Assembly (NCBI RefSeq): GCF_018698455.1
Contig: NZ_JABIOQ010000023.1
Span: 1-55,854, forward strand
Direction: 5' to 3'
Length of the DNA stretch: 55,854 nt
Source of the DNA: Sulfurimonas sp.
GTDB taxonomy: Bacteria; Campylobacterota; Campylobacteria; Campylobacterales; Sulfurimonadaceae
The position numbers and the translations under genes were made by a program. The notes below the pieces were generated by a model. That model was not told the DNA's origin, ran no database searches, and worked only from the letters and a program-made list of their open reading frames with translations. Positions 16,126 to 26,900 of this stretch are shown here, in pieces. Position 1 is the first letter of the stretch; every line of letters starts with the position of its first letter.

Positions 16126-19100
16126 ACTTAGTAGGAATCACTAATGAAAATGAGTTTTACACGAACCACTACCTTAACGAGATATTTGAAGGCGACATAA
16201 AAGAGCATATCACTTCATGGCAGGAAAAAGAGAATGAGAGTGAGACATATAAAACTCCATTTAAAAAATTACGTGGAATTGGTCCTGGCTACTTAGAGCT
16301 ATTAAAAGATCTCGGCAAAAAGACAAATACTACTCAAGAGAAACTACAAAGCACAAGAAGGTTTTATAAAACTTTTCTAGATATATTTGGCTACAGTTTT
16401 TCATATGAGACTAAAGAACTAGATGAATTTTCAGTTCCACTCCTAGCTCAAGTAGATAAAAGTGATGGAAGTCCTTATCTGTGGATAGTGGAGAGTTATT
16501 GTGATGAAAGTTGTGATGTACTTACAAGCACTATAGTAAAAGAGCAATTGAGTGAACTAGATGTATGCAGTAGTGAGTTAAACTATGATGCCATAATTAC
16601 TTCACATATATTTACACTGCCTGAGCCTCCAAGATGGATTATGTTAGCCAGTCCATATCAAATAGTTCTCATTGAGAGAGCAAAATGGGCTCAAAAAAGA
16701 TATTTACGATTTGACATAGAAGATATCATTGCTAGAAAAGAAGATGCAATGCTAAAAGCAGTTTCTGTCCTTTTGCATACAGAATCATTAGCCTCAAAAG
16801 ATGGATTGAGTTTACTTGACACTTTAGATGAAAACTCTCATAAACATGCATTTGGTGTCACAGAAGATTTAAAATACTCTCTAAGAAGTGCAGTTGAACT
16901 ACTTGGTAATGAAGCAATCTATTATCATCAAAAAAATAATCCTGCCTTTTTACAAACACCAAACCTAGAGAGTGATTTAACAAGAGAATCATTACGTTAC
17001 ATGTATAGAATGCTCTTTCTCTTTTACATTGAATCTCGTCCTGAACTTGGCTTTATCCCCTCAAAATCACAAGCCTTTGTAAAAGGTTATTCCCTAGAGA
17101 CATTAAGAGATTTGGAACTTATGCCACTGCTTACTGACAGTGATAAAAATGGATACTATTTTAGCGATAGTATTTCTCTTTACTTTGACATGATATACAA
17201 TGGAAGAGTGAGCCATAAAGTAAATATGACGGGTAAAGATATTTTTTCCATATCTCCACTTCGTTCACACCTATTTGATCCAGATAAAACACCACTCTTA
17301 AATGAAGTCAAACTTCGTAACCATGTTTGGCAAGAGATTATCCAAAGTTTGTCTCTTTCTAGAGTGAAAAAAGGAAATAAAGGAAGAGGACGAATCTCTT
17401 ACGCTAATCTTGGAATCAATCAACTTGGAGCTGTGTATGAAGCACTACTCAGCTATAAAGGCTTTATAGCAAAAGAGACACTTTATGAAGTAAAGAAAGC
17501 TGGAACTGAACCAACACCATTGGAGAATGCTTATTTTGTGACAGAAAATCAGCTTAGTGAGTACAAAGAAGAAGAGAGAGTTTTTAATAAAGAAGATGGA
17601 ACTATAAAAGCCTATAAAATAGGTAAATTTATTTATCGTTTAGCAGGAAGAGATAGAGAAAAATCAGCCTCATACTATACTCCAGAGGTACTAACTAAAT
17701 CACTTGTCAAGTATGCACTCAAAGAATTACTTGAGATAGATGATGATGGTCGTATCGGTAAAAATGCAGATGAGATACTAAACTTAACAGTATGTGAACC
17801 AGCGATGGGAAGTGCAGCTTTTTTAAATGAAGCGATTAACCAACTAAGTGAGGCTTATCTACATAAGAAGCAAATAGAAACTGGTAAAAAAATACCACAT
17901 AGTAGTTATAAAGAAAAGCTAAAAAATGGTGAAGTAATAAAACATAAAGGTTATATAGAAGAGCTGCAACGTGTAAAGATGCACATAGCAGACAACAATG
18001 TATATGGAGTTGACCTTAATCCTACAGCTGTAGAGTTAGCAGAAATCTCTTTATGGTTAAATGCTTTGAGTGGCTCATTTGTACCGTGGTTTGGCTTCCA
18101 GCTTGAAAATGGAAACTCACTTATAGGTGCAAGACGTGAAGTGTATGAAACACATCAATTAACTGCTACAAAAAAAGCACTAATTTGGTATGAAGACGCT
18201 CCAAAAAGATTAACTCCTACAACAATTTTAAAAGGTTTTAAGAAAGAGACTCAACCTGAAAAACCAAAACAACAAAAATTTGATGTATTTACAAAACCAA
18301 AACAACAGAAACTTGATTTGGAAGAGACAAGAAGTGCAGGAAGAAAAAAAGATACTCAAATCTATCACTTCTTGGTTGGTGATAAAGCGATGGTTAACTA
18401 TACTGATAAAGTAGTCAAAACTCTTAAAAAAGAAAAAATTGAGCATATCAACAAGTGGCGAAAAGAGTTTATAAAACCTCATGTAGATACAGAAGTAAAT
18501 GTACTGTTAAAGCTCTCTCTAGCCATAGATAAACTTTGGCAGGAACAAACAAGACACCTAGACGATATGAAGAAAAAAACTACAGATACTCTGTATGTTT
18601 GGGGACAACCAAAAGCTAAAAAACAACAAACCAATATAGAATATAAAGATACTGTTTTTATGCAAGAAAAACTCTCGGCTGATGTAAAAAGTTCATCTCC
18701 ATATATGAGACTAAAGATAGTGATGGACTACTGGTGTAGTTTATGGTTTTGGCCTATAGAAAAAGCTAAACTTCTACCAACAAGAGCAGAATTTTTACAT
18801 GATATATCTCTACTTGTAGAAAAAAGAGATGACATCATCATGAACTTTGATAAAGACCTCTTTAGCGATACCATAGATGATGAGATAAGAACTACACAAC
18901 TAACAGAACTAGGTTTTATAGATGTAGCAGAACAGATAGAGAAAAACCCACGACTTCAAGTAGTTCAAGATGTAAGTGCAAAACAGAAGTTTTTGCACTG
19001 GGAGTTAGAGTTTGCGGATGTATTTGCTAAAAAAGGTGGGTTTGATTTAATTCTTGGAAATCCTCCGTGGCTAAAAGTAGAATGGGAAGAAAAAGGAATA

Positions 19101-21011
19101 ATGGGTGAAGTTAATCCACTTTTTGATATACGAAAATTTACTGCCAATAATTTGAACTTATTGAGAGAAGAGACTTTAGAAAATTATCCAAATCTTTTGA
19201 ATGAATATATAAATGAATATGAAAGTGCATCAGCAACACAAAATTTTTTAGGTTCAAATTCAAATTATGCATTACTTGATGGAAAAGCAAATCTTTATAA
19301 ATGTTTTTTGCCTCTTGGTTGGAATATAGCAAATACTAAAGGAATATGTGGATTTCTACACCCTGAAGGTGTTTATGATGATCCTAAAGGAGGACCATTA
19401 CGAAGTGAAATTTATAAACGGTTGAAGTATCATTTTCAATTTGCAAATGGCTTATTTTTATTTCAAGAAGTACATGATCAAGTGCGATTTGGAATAAATA
19501 TTTTTGCAAATTCAAATAAAGAAGTCGATTTTAAAATAATAGCCAATCTATTTTTGCCCCAAACTATTGATGGAAGTTTTGAAAATTTTTCTAATGAAGT
19601 AGTAGGTGGTATTAAAGATGACAACAATAAATGGAACATTGAAGGACATCAGAATAGAATTCTACGTATCAATAAAGAGACGCTTAAGCTGTTTGTAAAA
19701 CTTTATGATGATGAAGGTACATTATACCTTCAAGCAAGACTTCCAGCACTTCATTCCATTGAACTCATAAGTGTACTTGAAAAATTTTCAAATTATTCAC
19801 AAGTATTAGGGGGTATTAATGGTAAATATATCTCATCAGTAATGTTTGATGAATCAAAGTATCAAAAAGAAAATAAAATAGAAAAAAAATCACAATTTAT
19901 TGATGATATTAATGATTTGATTTTAAATGGTGTTCAATTTCATATATGTAATATATTATCTAAAACACCTAGGAAAGTATGTACTCAGAATTCACACTAT
20001 GATTCGATAGATATATCTAATGTAAATATTGATTATTTACCACGAAGTAATTTTGTTCCTACGGTTGACTTAGCAAATAATGTACCGAGTGTCCCTTGGG
20101 ATTCAACTAGAAAGTTTGATTCATTTTATCGAGTTATTAATAGAGAAATGATGAGTAGTCCGGGTGAAAGAACCTTTATAAGTAGTATAATCCCTAAAAA
20201 TACAAAGCATATTTTATCATGTGTCTCAACTGCATTTGAACAAAGATCTCACATGTTAGAATATATTTCGTTTGGAGCCTCAATAGTAGGGGACTTTTTT
20301 ATCAAATCTACAGGAATGGGACATACTGGTACAAATCTTTTAAGAAAGTTAATTTTAGTAAAAGATAATATAACAGCTGATATGAAAGTTAGAATATTAA
20401 TTTTAAGTTGTCTTACTTCTCATTATAAAGAACTATATGAAGATCAATATGAGAAATTTTTTATAAATAATAGTTGGACAAAAAAAGATGATCCAAGATT
20501 AAATCATAATTTTTTTACAAACCTCACAGCAACTTGGCAAAGGGATATAGCATTAAGAACTGACTATGAAAGAAGACAAGCATTAGTAGAGATAGATGTA
20601 CTTGTAGCTCAGGAGCTAAAACTCACACTAGAAGAGCTAAAAACCATCTACCGCATCCAGTTCCCAGTTTTAAAACAAAATGAAAATGAAACATTTTACG
20701 ATATGAACGGACGAATAGTATTTACAGTAAGTAAAGGCTTAACAGGAGTAGGCTTACCAAGAAAAGCAGTAAGAACTGCAGCCCCATATAAGATAGTAGT
20801 AAGTGGAGAAACAACCGAAGAAAAACCACTAGGCTGGGAAGACATAATAAACATGCAATCAGGAGAAATCCATAGAACTATCCAAGATGACACCATGCCA
20901 AACGGCCCAATAGAAAGAACCATAATCTACAAAGCCCCATTCGCCAAATGCGACAGAGAAAAAGATTATGAAGTAGCATGGACTGAGTTTGAGAAGAGAA
21001 ACAACTCATGA
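16122..21011 (+). CDS. Large N6-adenine DNA methyltransferase (Eco57I/PglX-like, DrmMI-like)
   Basis: The protein has 1629 residues. An N-terminal region of about 480 residues is followed by the methylase domain: motif X-like SASYYTPEVLTKSLVKYAL (about 514-532), SAM-binding CEPAMGSAAFLNEA (about 558-571), NNVYGVDLNPTAVELAEISL (about 625-644) and catalytic NPPWLK (about 977-982). NPPW marks N6-adenine transfer. About 400 residues separate motifs I and IV, with a Lys/Gln-rich linker and a small tandem repeat. Residues 985-1480 should contain the target-recognition domain, and this part is visibly more AT-rich than its surroundings. In DISARM, DrmMI marks host DNA as self; I infer that here. Whether it also cleaves (type IIG) is unknown; I see no PD-(D/E)XK motif. 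Confidence 0.88.
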   Translation: MNLVGITNENEFYTNHYLNEIFEGDIKEHITSWQEKENESETYKTPFKKLRGIGPGYLELLKDLGKKTNTTQEKLQSTRRFYKTFLDIFGYSFSYETKELDEFSVPLLAQVDKSDGSPYLWIVESYCDESCDVLTSTIVKEQLSELDVCSSELNYDAIITSHIFTLPEPPRWIMLASPYQIVLIERAKWAQKRYLRFDIEDIIARKEDAMLKAVSVLLHTESLASKDGLSLLDTLDENSHKHAFGVTEDLKYSLRSAVELLGNEAIYYHQKNNPAFLQTPNLESDLTRESLRYMYRMLFLFYIESRPELGFIPSKSQAFVKGYSLETLRDLELMPLLTDSDKNGYYFSDSISLYFDMIYNGRVSHKVNMTGKDIFSISPLRSHLFDPDKTPLLNEVKLRNHVWQEIIQSLSLSRVKKGNKGRGRISYANLGINQLGAVYEALLSYKGFIAKETLYEVKKAGTEPTPLENAYFVTENQLSEYKEEERVFNKEDGTIKAYKIGKFIYRLAGRDREKSASYYTPEVLTKSLVKYALKELLEIDDDGRIGKNADEILNLTVCEPAMGSAAFLNEAINQLSEAYLHKKQIETGKKIPHSSYKEKLKNGEVIKHKGYIEELQRVKMHIADNNVYGVDLNPTAVELAEISLWLNALSGSFVPWFGFQLENGNSLIGARREVYETHQLTATKKALIWYEDAPKRLTPTTILKGFKKETQPEKPKQQKFDVFTKPKQQKLDLEETRSAGRKKDTQIYHFLVGDKAMVNYTDKVVKTLKKEKIEHINKWRKEFIKPHVDTEVNVLLKLSLAIDKLWQEQTRHLDDMKKKTTDTLYVWGQPKAKKQQTNIEYKDTVFMQEKLSADVKSSSPYMRLKIVMDYWCSLWFWPIEKAKLLPTRAEFLHDISLLVEKRDDIIMNFDKDLFSDTIDDEIRTTQLTELGFIDVAEQIEKNPRLQVVQDVSAKQKFLHWELEFADVFAKKGGFDLILGNPPWLKVEWEEKGIMGEVNPLFDIRKFTANNLNLLREETLENYPNLLNEYINEYESASATQNFLGSNSNYALLDGKANLYKCFLPLGWNIANTKGICGFLHPEGVYDDPKGGPLRSEIYKRLKYHFQFANGLFLFQEVHDQVRFGINIFANSNKEVDFKIIANLFLPQTIDGSFENFSNEVVGGIKDDNNKWNIEGHQNRILRINKETLKLFVKLYDDEGTLYLQARLPALHSIELISVLEKFSNYSQVLGGINGKYISSVMFDESKYQKENKIEKKSQFIDDINDLILNGVQFHICNILSKTPRKVCTQNSHYDSIDISNVNIDYLPRSNFVPTVDLANNVPSVPWDSTRKFDSFYRVINREMMSSPGERTFISSIIPKNTKHILSCVSTAFEQRSHMLEYISFGASIVGDFFIKSTGMGHTGTNLLRKLILVKDNITADMKVRILILSCLTSHYKELYEDQYEKFFINNSWTKKDDPRLNHNFFTNLTATWQRDIALRTDYERRQALVEIDVLVAQELKLTLEELKTIYRIQFPVLKQNENETFYDMNGRIVFTVSKGLTGVGLPRKAVRTAAPYKIVVSGETTEEKPLGWEDIINMQSGEIHRTIQDDTMPNGPIERTIIYKAPFAKCDREKDYEVAWTEFEKRNNS
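18261..18317 (+). repeat. Tandem 24-nt in-frame repeat in the methylase linker
   Basis: Two units (18261-18284 and 18294-18317) match at 22 of 24 positions with a 33-nt period and encode KPKQQKFD and KPKQQKLD. They lie in the flexible Lys/Gln-rich linker between methylase motifs I and IV. Confidence 0.7.
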
Positions 21012-23923
21012 AAAAAGCAATCTATTTACCCACCAACACAAGTATCATAATACTCAATGAGATAGATGAAAATTATGTAAATGTATTTTTAGATGGGGAA
21101 GAGAAAACTGTTTCTCGTAGAGATATTGAACTCAAGTCTGAAGCTAAAGGTATTTCATTTGATGCCATGAATGCAGCTGTATTTTCAACACTAATATCTA
21201 ACCCTGTAACTGATCTTTTATACTCATATAACTCTAGTCGTTTAGTACCAAAACATTATCAATACCGACCACTTATTAAAATGTTAAACTCTCCAAACAA
21301 CCGTCTTTTAATAGCGGATGAAGTTGGTTTAGGAAAAACAATCGAAGCAGGGATTATCTATAAAGAGATTGATAAAAGAGATGACGTAGAGATTGCTTTA
21401 ATCGTCGTACCTTCATCTTTAACTCTCAAGTGGAGAGATGAGATGTATATGCGTTTTGGAGAAGAGTTTGAAGTTAAAAAAGTAAATGAATTTAGAGCAT
21501 TTTTAAAAGAATATGATGCCTATAGCGATAGTAAACTCTTTACAAATAAAATCATTATTTCATATCATACCTTACGTGATGAAGTGATTACAAGTATGCT
21601 TCAAGATACTCTGCTTCATATAGATATGCTAATAATGGATGAAGCGCATAGTTTTAGAAACAATGAAACATCAACTTTTGAGGGCGCAGCACTAGTAACT
21701 GGATTATCTGAGAACATATTATTTTTAAGTGCTACACCAGTTCAAAACTCGATTCGTGATCTTTTTAATATTTTGTCACTGCTTGATGAAGACACTTTCC
21801 TTGACGAAGACTACTTTTTAAAAACAATCAAACCTAATAGTTTGATTCATGAGGTAGTAGCTAATTTAAAAAATGGGCAACCATTAGAAACATTAAAGTC
21901 TCTGATAGCTAAAAAAGATCTCAAAACTCTACATTTAAATCAACATCAAGAGGTTTTATTTCAAACTTTTTCTAGAGAAAATGAATTAACACAAGAAGAG
22001 CGAGTTGACTATATAAAGCAATTTACTGAAGCTGATAATCTAAGTTATATCATCAATAGAACAAAGAAAAAAGATGTAGGCATGTTTATACCTAGAGAAG
22101 CTGTCTCACAAACTATACCTGGTACTGAAGAAGAGATTGCTTTTTATGAAGAGGTTGTTGATTTTGTGAAGCTACTGTTTAAATACAGAAACCCTAAAAT
22201 ACCATCAGGGTTTATAACGATTATGCCTGAACGTATGGCTTCTTCATGTATGCTCGCTTCTATTGAGAGTTTTGAAAATATGCGAAAAACAAAGAAGTTT
22301 TTTGTAGGGGATATTGATGATCAAGATGATGAACTCATTGATGTTGATTTAGAAGAATTTTTACTTGCAAAGCTTGACATCTTAATTGCTAAAGGTAAAG
22401 AGATAGGAAGTGAGGACTCTAAATATAAAGCGTTTGAAAGCACTATTGATAAGTTAATATCTGAAGATGTAAATAAGATGATTGTGTTTTCTTTTTTCAA
22501 AAAAACATTGGCTTACCTTGAAGAAAAACTTATTAAAAAAGGTTTGCGTGTTGGAAAAATAGATGGAGACTTGACTCCAGAAGAACGTTATGAAAAAATC
22601 AATGAATTTAGAGATGATAAATTTGATATTTTACTATCAAGTGAGGTTGGTTCTGAGGGGCTAGATATGCAATTTTGTAATGTTGTATTTAATTATGATC
22701 TGCCTTGGAATCCTATGCGTGTTGAACAACGAATAGGTCGTATAGATAGAATAGGGCAGGTTGCTGAAAAGTTATTGGTATTTAACTTGTGTATAGAGGG
22801 TACTGTAGAAGATCGAATACTCAATAGACTTTATTCTAAACTAGATATTTTTGAGAGTTCTCTAGGGGAGCTTGAGCCTATTTTAGGAAATATACAAAAG
22901 ACTTTTAATGTACAAAATATGATTAATCTTTCTGATGAAGAGTTAAAGAGAAAAATAGATTTAGAAGCACAATCTCTTATTAGACAGAAGAAAGATGTTT
23001 CTGAGCAGAACACTGCAATGGATGCAATGCTTAATGATGATTATAACTTTGATGAAACATATGAGAAATTTGCAAATAGCACAAAAGAAAAGTTTGTTGA
23101 AGTAGGAGTTGAAAACTTTGTATTAGGCTTTTTGAAAAAGAATAATATTAATTATTTGACAATGGCAAATGGAGTGTATAGGCTTAATGCTACAGAAGCT
23201 AAAGAGTTGTTTAATACCCTTAAACCATTAATGGCAGATTCAAGAGAAAAAAGTGCTTATATCACACAAAAGCGTGTATTAAATCGCTTACGAAAGTCTA
23301 AGTCATTTCATTTTACTTTTACTAAAGAAGAAAATCATGATTTTAGCCTTGAATATATCTCACTATCACATCCATTTTTAAAGTTGATGGAAAGTAAATC
23401 TGATGAAGTATGCTATTCAAGTGTAAATAACAATAGCTACAGTAATGGTTATGCAGTAGTATACAGAGAAGAGATATATGCACATAAAAAATTCACTACT
23501 CTTAAAACAGTTATCGTTGATGAGAATCTAAAGCTTGTTGATAGTTTAGATTATTACTCTTTTGCATCAAGCTGTAATAGCACAAGTGATATTGCTCCTG
23601 TAGATGATCTGGAGAAGAAAAAGAATGCAATAGAGTCACAAATAATTAAGCAATTAAGCATAAGCGTAGCATCTAAAACTTCAGAAACTGAACAGTTAAT
23701 TAACCAGAAAATACGTGTATTACAAGAGCATTATGAAAAGAAGAAGGCTTATGCTCAAAAGATGGAAGCTAAGGTAAGCAATCTTGATGTGATTCGCATG
23801 AGACAAGCTCAAGTGGAGAATATAAAGCAATTAGAAGAACAAAAAGTCTCTGCGTTAAAAAAACAAATGGAAGTGAGTGGAAACTATAAGATACTTGGGA
23901 TTGTGGAGTTAACTCATGGCTAA
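21008..23923 (+). CDS. SNF2-family helicase (second)
   Basis: The protein has 971 residues. Motor motifs are ADEVGLGKTIEAG (about 103-115), MDEAHSFRNN (about 208), LSATPVQNSIRD (about 239), SSEVGSEGLDMQF (about 545) and EQRIGRIDRIGQ (about 572-583), a complete SNF2/HepA-like ATPase. The C-terminal 300 residues include a Lys/Glu-rich coiled coil (near 890-955). It overlaps the methylase gene by 4 nt and the next gene by 8 nt, so it belongs to the same translated series. Presence of two distinct SNF2 motors on both sides of one methylase is unusual for DISARM, which has one. It is not a recent duplicate of the first: sequence outside the motor motifs differs throughout. Confidence 0.85.
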   Translation: MKKAIYLPTNTSIIILNEIDENYVNVFLDGEEKTVSRRDIELKSEAKGISFDAMNAAVFSTLISNPVTDLLYSYNSSRLVPKHYQYRPLIKMLNSPNNRLLIADEVGLGKTIEAGIIYKEIDKRDDVEIALIVVPSSLTLKWRDEMYMRFGEEFEVKKVNEFRAFLKEYDAYSDSKLFTNKIIISYHTLRDEVITSMLQDTLLHIDMLIMDEAHSFRNNETSTFEGAALVTGLSENILFLSATPVQNSIRDLFNILSLLDEDTFLDEDYFLKTIKPNSLIHEVVANLKNGQPLETLKSLIAKKDLKTLHLNQHQEVLFQTFSRENELTQEERVDYIKQFTEADNLSYIINRTKKKDVGMFIPREAVSQTIPGTEEEIAFYEEVVDFVKLLFKYRNPKIPSGFITIMPERMASSCMLASIESFENMRKTKKFFVGDIDDQDDELIDVDLEEFLLAKLDILIAKGKEIGSEDSKYKAFESTIDKLISEDVNKMIVFSFFKKTLAYLEEKLIKKGLRVGKIDGDLTPEERYEKINEFRDDKFDILLSSEVGSEGLDMQFCNVVFNYDLPWNPMRVEQRIGRIDRIGQVAEKLLVFNLCIEGTVEDRILNRLYSKLDIFESSLGELEPILGNIQKTFNVQNMINLSDEELKRKIDLEAQSLIRQKKDVSEQNTAMDAMLNDDYNFDETYEKFANSTKEKFVEVGVENFVLGFLKKNNINYLTMANGVYRLNATEAKELFNTLKPLMADSREKSAYITQKRVLNRLRKSKSFHFTFTKEENHDFSLEYISLSHPFLKLMESKSDEVCYSSVNNNSYSNGYAVVYREEIYAHKKFTTLKTVIVDENLKLVDSLDYYSFASSCNSTSDIAPVDDLEKKKNAIESQIIKQLSISVASKTSETEQLINQKIRVLQEHYEKKKAYAQKMEAKVSNLDVIRMRQAQVENIKQLEEQKVSALKKQMEVSGNYKILGIVELTHG

Positions 23924-26900
23924 AGAAAAGTTTCTCAGTTACTTAAAGTATGACTATAACAAGTATATAAAAAAGCTTGATTCGCTTGAAGAAGAGATTG
24001 AAAAAGAAACAGCCACAAAAATAATTGCATCAAGTCCTGATGTGATAACAAGTAGCACTTGGCAAAATGCTCATAATGAAGAGAGTTATTCTGATGCTAA
24101 AGAAAGAATGGATGTTGTCACTGCTAAAAAGAAATCACAATATAAATCGAAAGATTTACAAAAGTGGATAGATGAAGGGTTATTTATAAGAAGGCTAACA
24201 TTTGAAAATGGTGTTAGCTTTTATATTACCACTGCTCCCATAGAAGTTAATATGTCATTTGGAGATGATTTTATTATCTCTCCTTGGAATATAGAAAAAG
24301 AATGGACCGTAAAACAGTTTATGCAAATGGATTTAGGAAGTGATCCTTCTCCAAAGCACGGTGAGCTAGATATGTTAGGGTACTTTACACCATTAAAAGA
24401 TGATTTAACAAAAGTTAGATACAAAAACTTAAATGGTAAAGAAGAATTTTTAAGTGCCAAGAATACATTGAGTGGAAAAGAGATAGTTGATAGTAATGAA
24501 GCATCATTAATAGACACCAGTAGTTTTTTTAGACTTGAATTTAAACTAGCAGAATTTGGAGATCAGTCTAGAGCTTTATATGATATGGACAATGCTATTA
24601 TTGATGGTGCTGCAGGGACAGGAAAGTCAATAACAGCATTACAAAAACTAAAAGTTTTACATGAAAGTAAAAATATCATGCAAGACAAAATGCTTGTTGT
24701 TGTGAAAAACAGTGAAGCAATTAAAAATTTTGAAGGTTTGTTAAAAAGTGATGTACTAGCACTTGATGAAGTTAATATTTATCATGTAGATGAATTTTTT
24801 AATAGCTTAGGTATTGATTCTTCAATAAGTATTGAGCATTTAAATAGTTTGCAAAATAGTGCAGAATCTATTAAGAAAAAAATTGAAAGTATGATTCAGC
24901 TGATTAATCTAGAAAATATTCAACACCATTTCTCTATTTTAATTAATGACATTGGAAAAGAATTTTTTGTTAATACTATAGAGTCAATGATTGAAGAAAT
25001 TGAAAATGACAAAGATAAAACTTTGCAAATCAGTGATCTGAGAATAGATCTAGAAGATATTAATAAAAGCTTACTAAATGAAGATGTAGATGATGAAGAA
25101 AAACTTGAACTGATAGAGTTGCTAAAATCAAAAACTAGAAAAATTGAACAGCTGAGTGGAGATAATTATAAAAAGGCTCTCAAAACTATTCATGAGGATA
25201 TGGAAAGCATATCGACTTCATTGCTAACTGATATAGTTGGATACAGCTATAATTCAAAAGAACTGACTTCCTTAGAAGTGCTTCTTTGGTTAAAGACATA
25301 TATAAACTTTCATTTAAATAAAATAAAAAATGAACAGCAACTTCAAGAAATTATTGAAGAGATGAAGTCCCTAAATCCAATTGCAGAAGATAAGTTAGAA
25401 TTAGATGAGATTAAGAAAGAACTTGATGAAGTAGCATTTTATGCATCAGAGACTCCTAATGATAAAGAACTGCAAAAAGAGTTAAGGGCGTTAAAGTCCA
25501 AATATAAAAAGCAAACTGCATTAGTAAATAGACATGATGTGTTACCGAAAAAGAAAGTTGATCTTGAAGAGAAAACTCTTAAAACATTTACAATAGAACC
25601 TTCTGAAAAAAGGAAATATATAGGGCTTATACAAAAGATTTATTTTGCAAAAGCTTATATAATTAATACTTTTTTAGAAAGCTTAAGTGAGGCAGATAGG
25701 TATCTATCTTTATGTTATTTATTAGGTCAAGAACATGTTGTGGATACACTCATAGTGGATGAAGCACAGGATTATACTTTAGTGGAGTTAGAATTATTAA
25801 GGTTTCAGGCTAAAAGAATAATCCTTACTGGGGATATTTTACAAAACCTAGATCCTACGCATATGCAATCTTGGAAAAACATATTAAATGTTGACACTGT
25901 CTATGGCGTTGAAAATAATGTAGGCGATAAAATACTTAATATTTTTAATTTAAAGCATAACTTTAGGCAAACATACCAGTTGGCTAATGCAAGTTATAAT
26001 TTTCGCCAGCTCTTGCTAGATAGTGGCTTAGAAGATATACAGCAGGAGTATTATCTAAGTGAAAAAGAGTTTAATGGAAAACCATATCGACTACCTACAA
26101 TTAATCAAGTTAAGGATAGCGATAATTTATATAGTTTTATAGAAGAAAAAATTGAAAAAATTACTAATAGATATAGCTCAAAAATCCCAATAACAATTAT
26201 ATATAAAACAGATGTTCAAAAAGAAAGATATATGTCTGTTTTACATGATTACAAAATATCAGAGCAAAGTGATAAGCATACTGAGCTGGATATATTATTA
26301 GTTGATATATTTGATTCTAAAGGTAAAGAGTTCCCTCTTGTTATAAGTGATTTAGATTCGCTTACAGATAATGAAATATATTTAATCATGACCAGGGCTC
26401 AATTTGAACTCGATTTCTATACGGAAGAAGAAAGGTGTCCAAATAAAAATCTTCAAGCTTTAATTGATGAGAATTGGGTTGATGGGGGAAATATTTTAGA
26501 CTTTGAAGCTAATAATATCGTTATAGAGGATTCCTTAAAAGAAGAAGATGTAGGCGAAAATGAGTCAAAAACTACAGCAAGCACTTCTGTCATTGATAAA
26601 TTAAAAAATATAGTTAAGCACTACGGAAATGTTAAGCAAAAAAAAGATGAAATTGAACCTTCAATTATTAAAAACGAGCAGAAATACAAAAATGACTTTC
26701 TTGAGCAACTTAATAAACAACAGTTGTTACCTAGAAAAAAAGATGTTGTTTTTCTTAGAAAGGAAGTCGATAAAGATACTAGTAGAGTAAATAATGAAAT
26801 TAAAGCTTTTCTATACAGCACTTACAAGGGATATTGTCAGTTATGTGGTTTTACATTTAGAAAAGTAAATGATGGAGAAAACTCATTTGAAAAATTTAAT

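Noticed and set aside
13288-21011. Classic type I restriction-modification system
   Set aside because: No HsdS specificity subunit and no HsdR with an N-terminal nuclease; the helicase is SNF2-type and the methylase carries its own recognition region.
22733-22741. ATAGGTCGT inside the second SNF2 gene, also at 54123-54131
   Set aside because: These match half of the shared operator, but they encode the IGR of helicase motif VI in both genes and lack the TGCGAA half.
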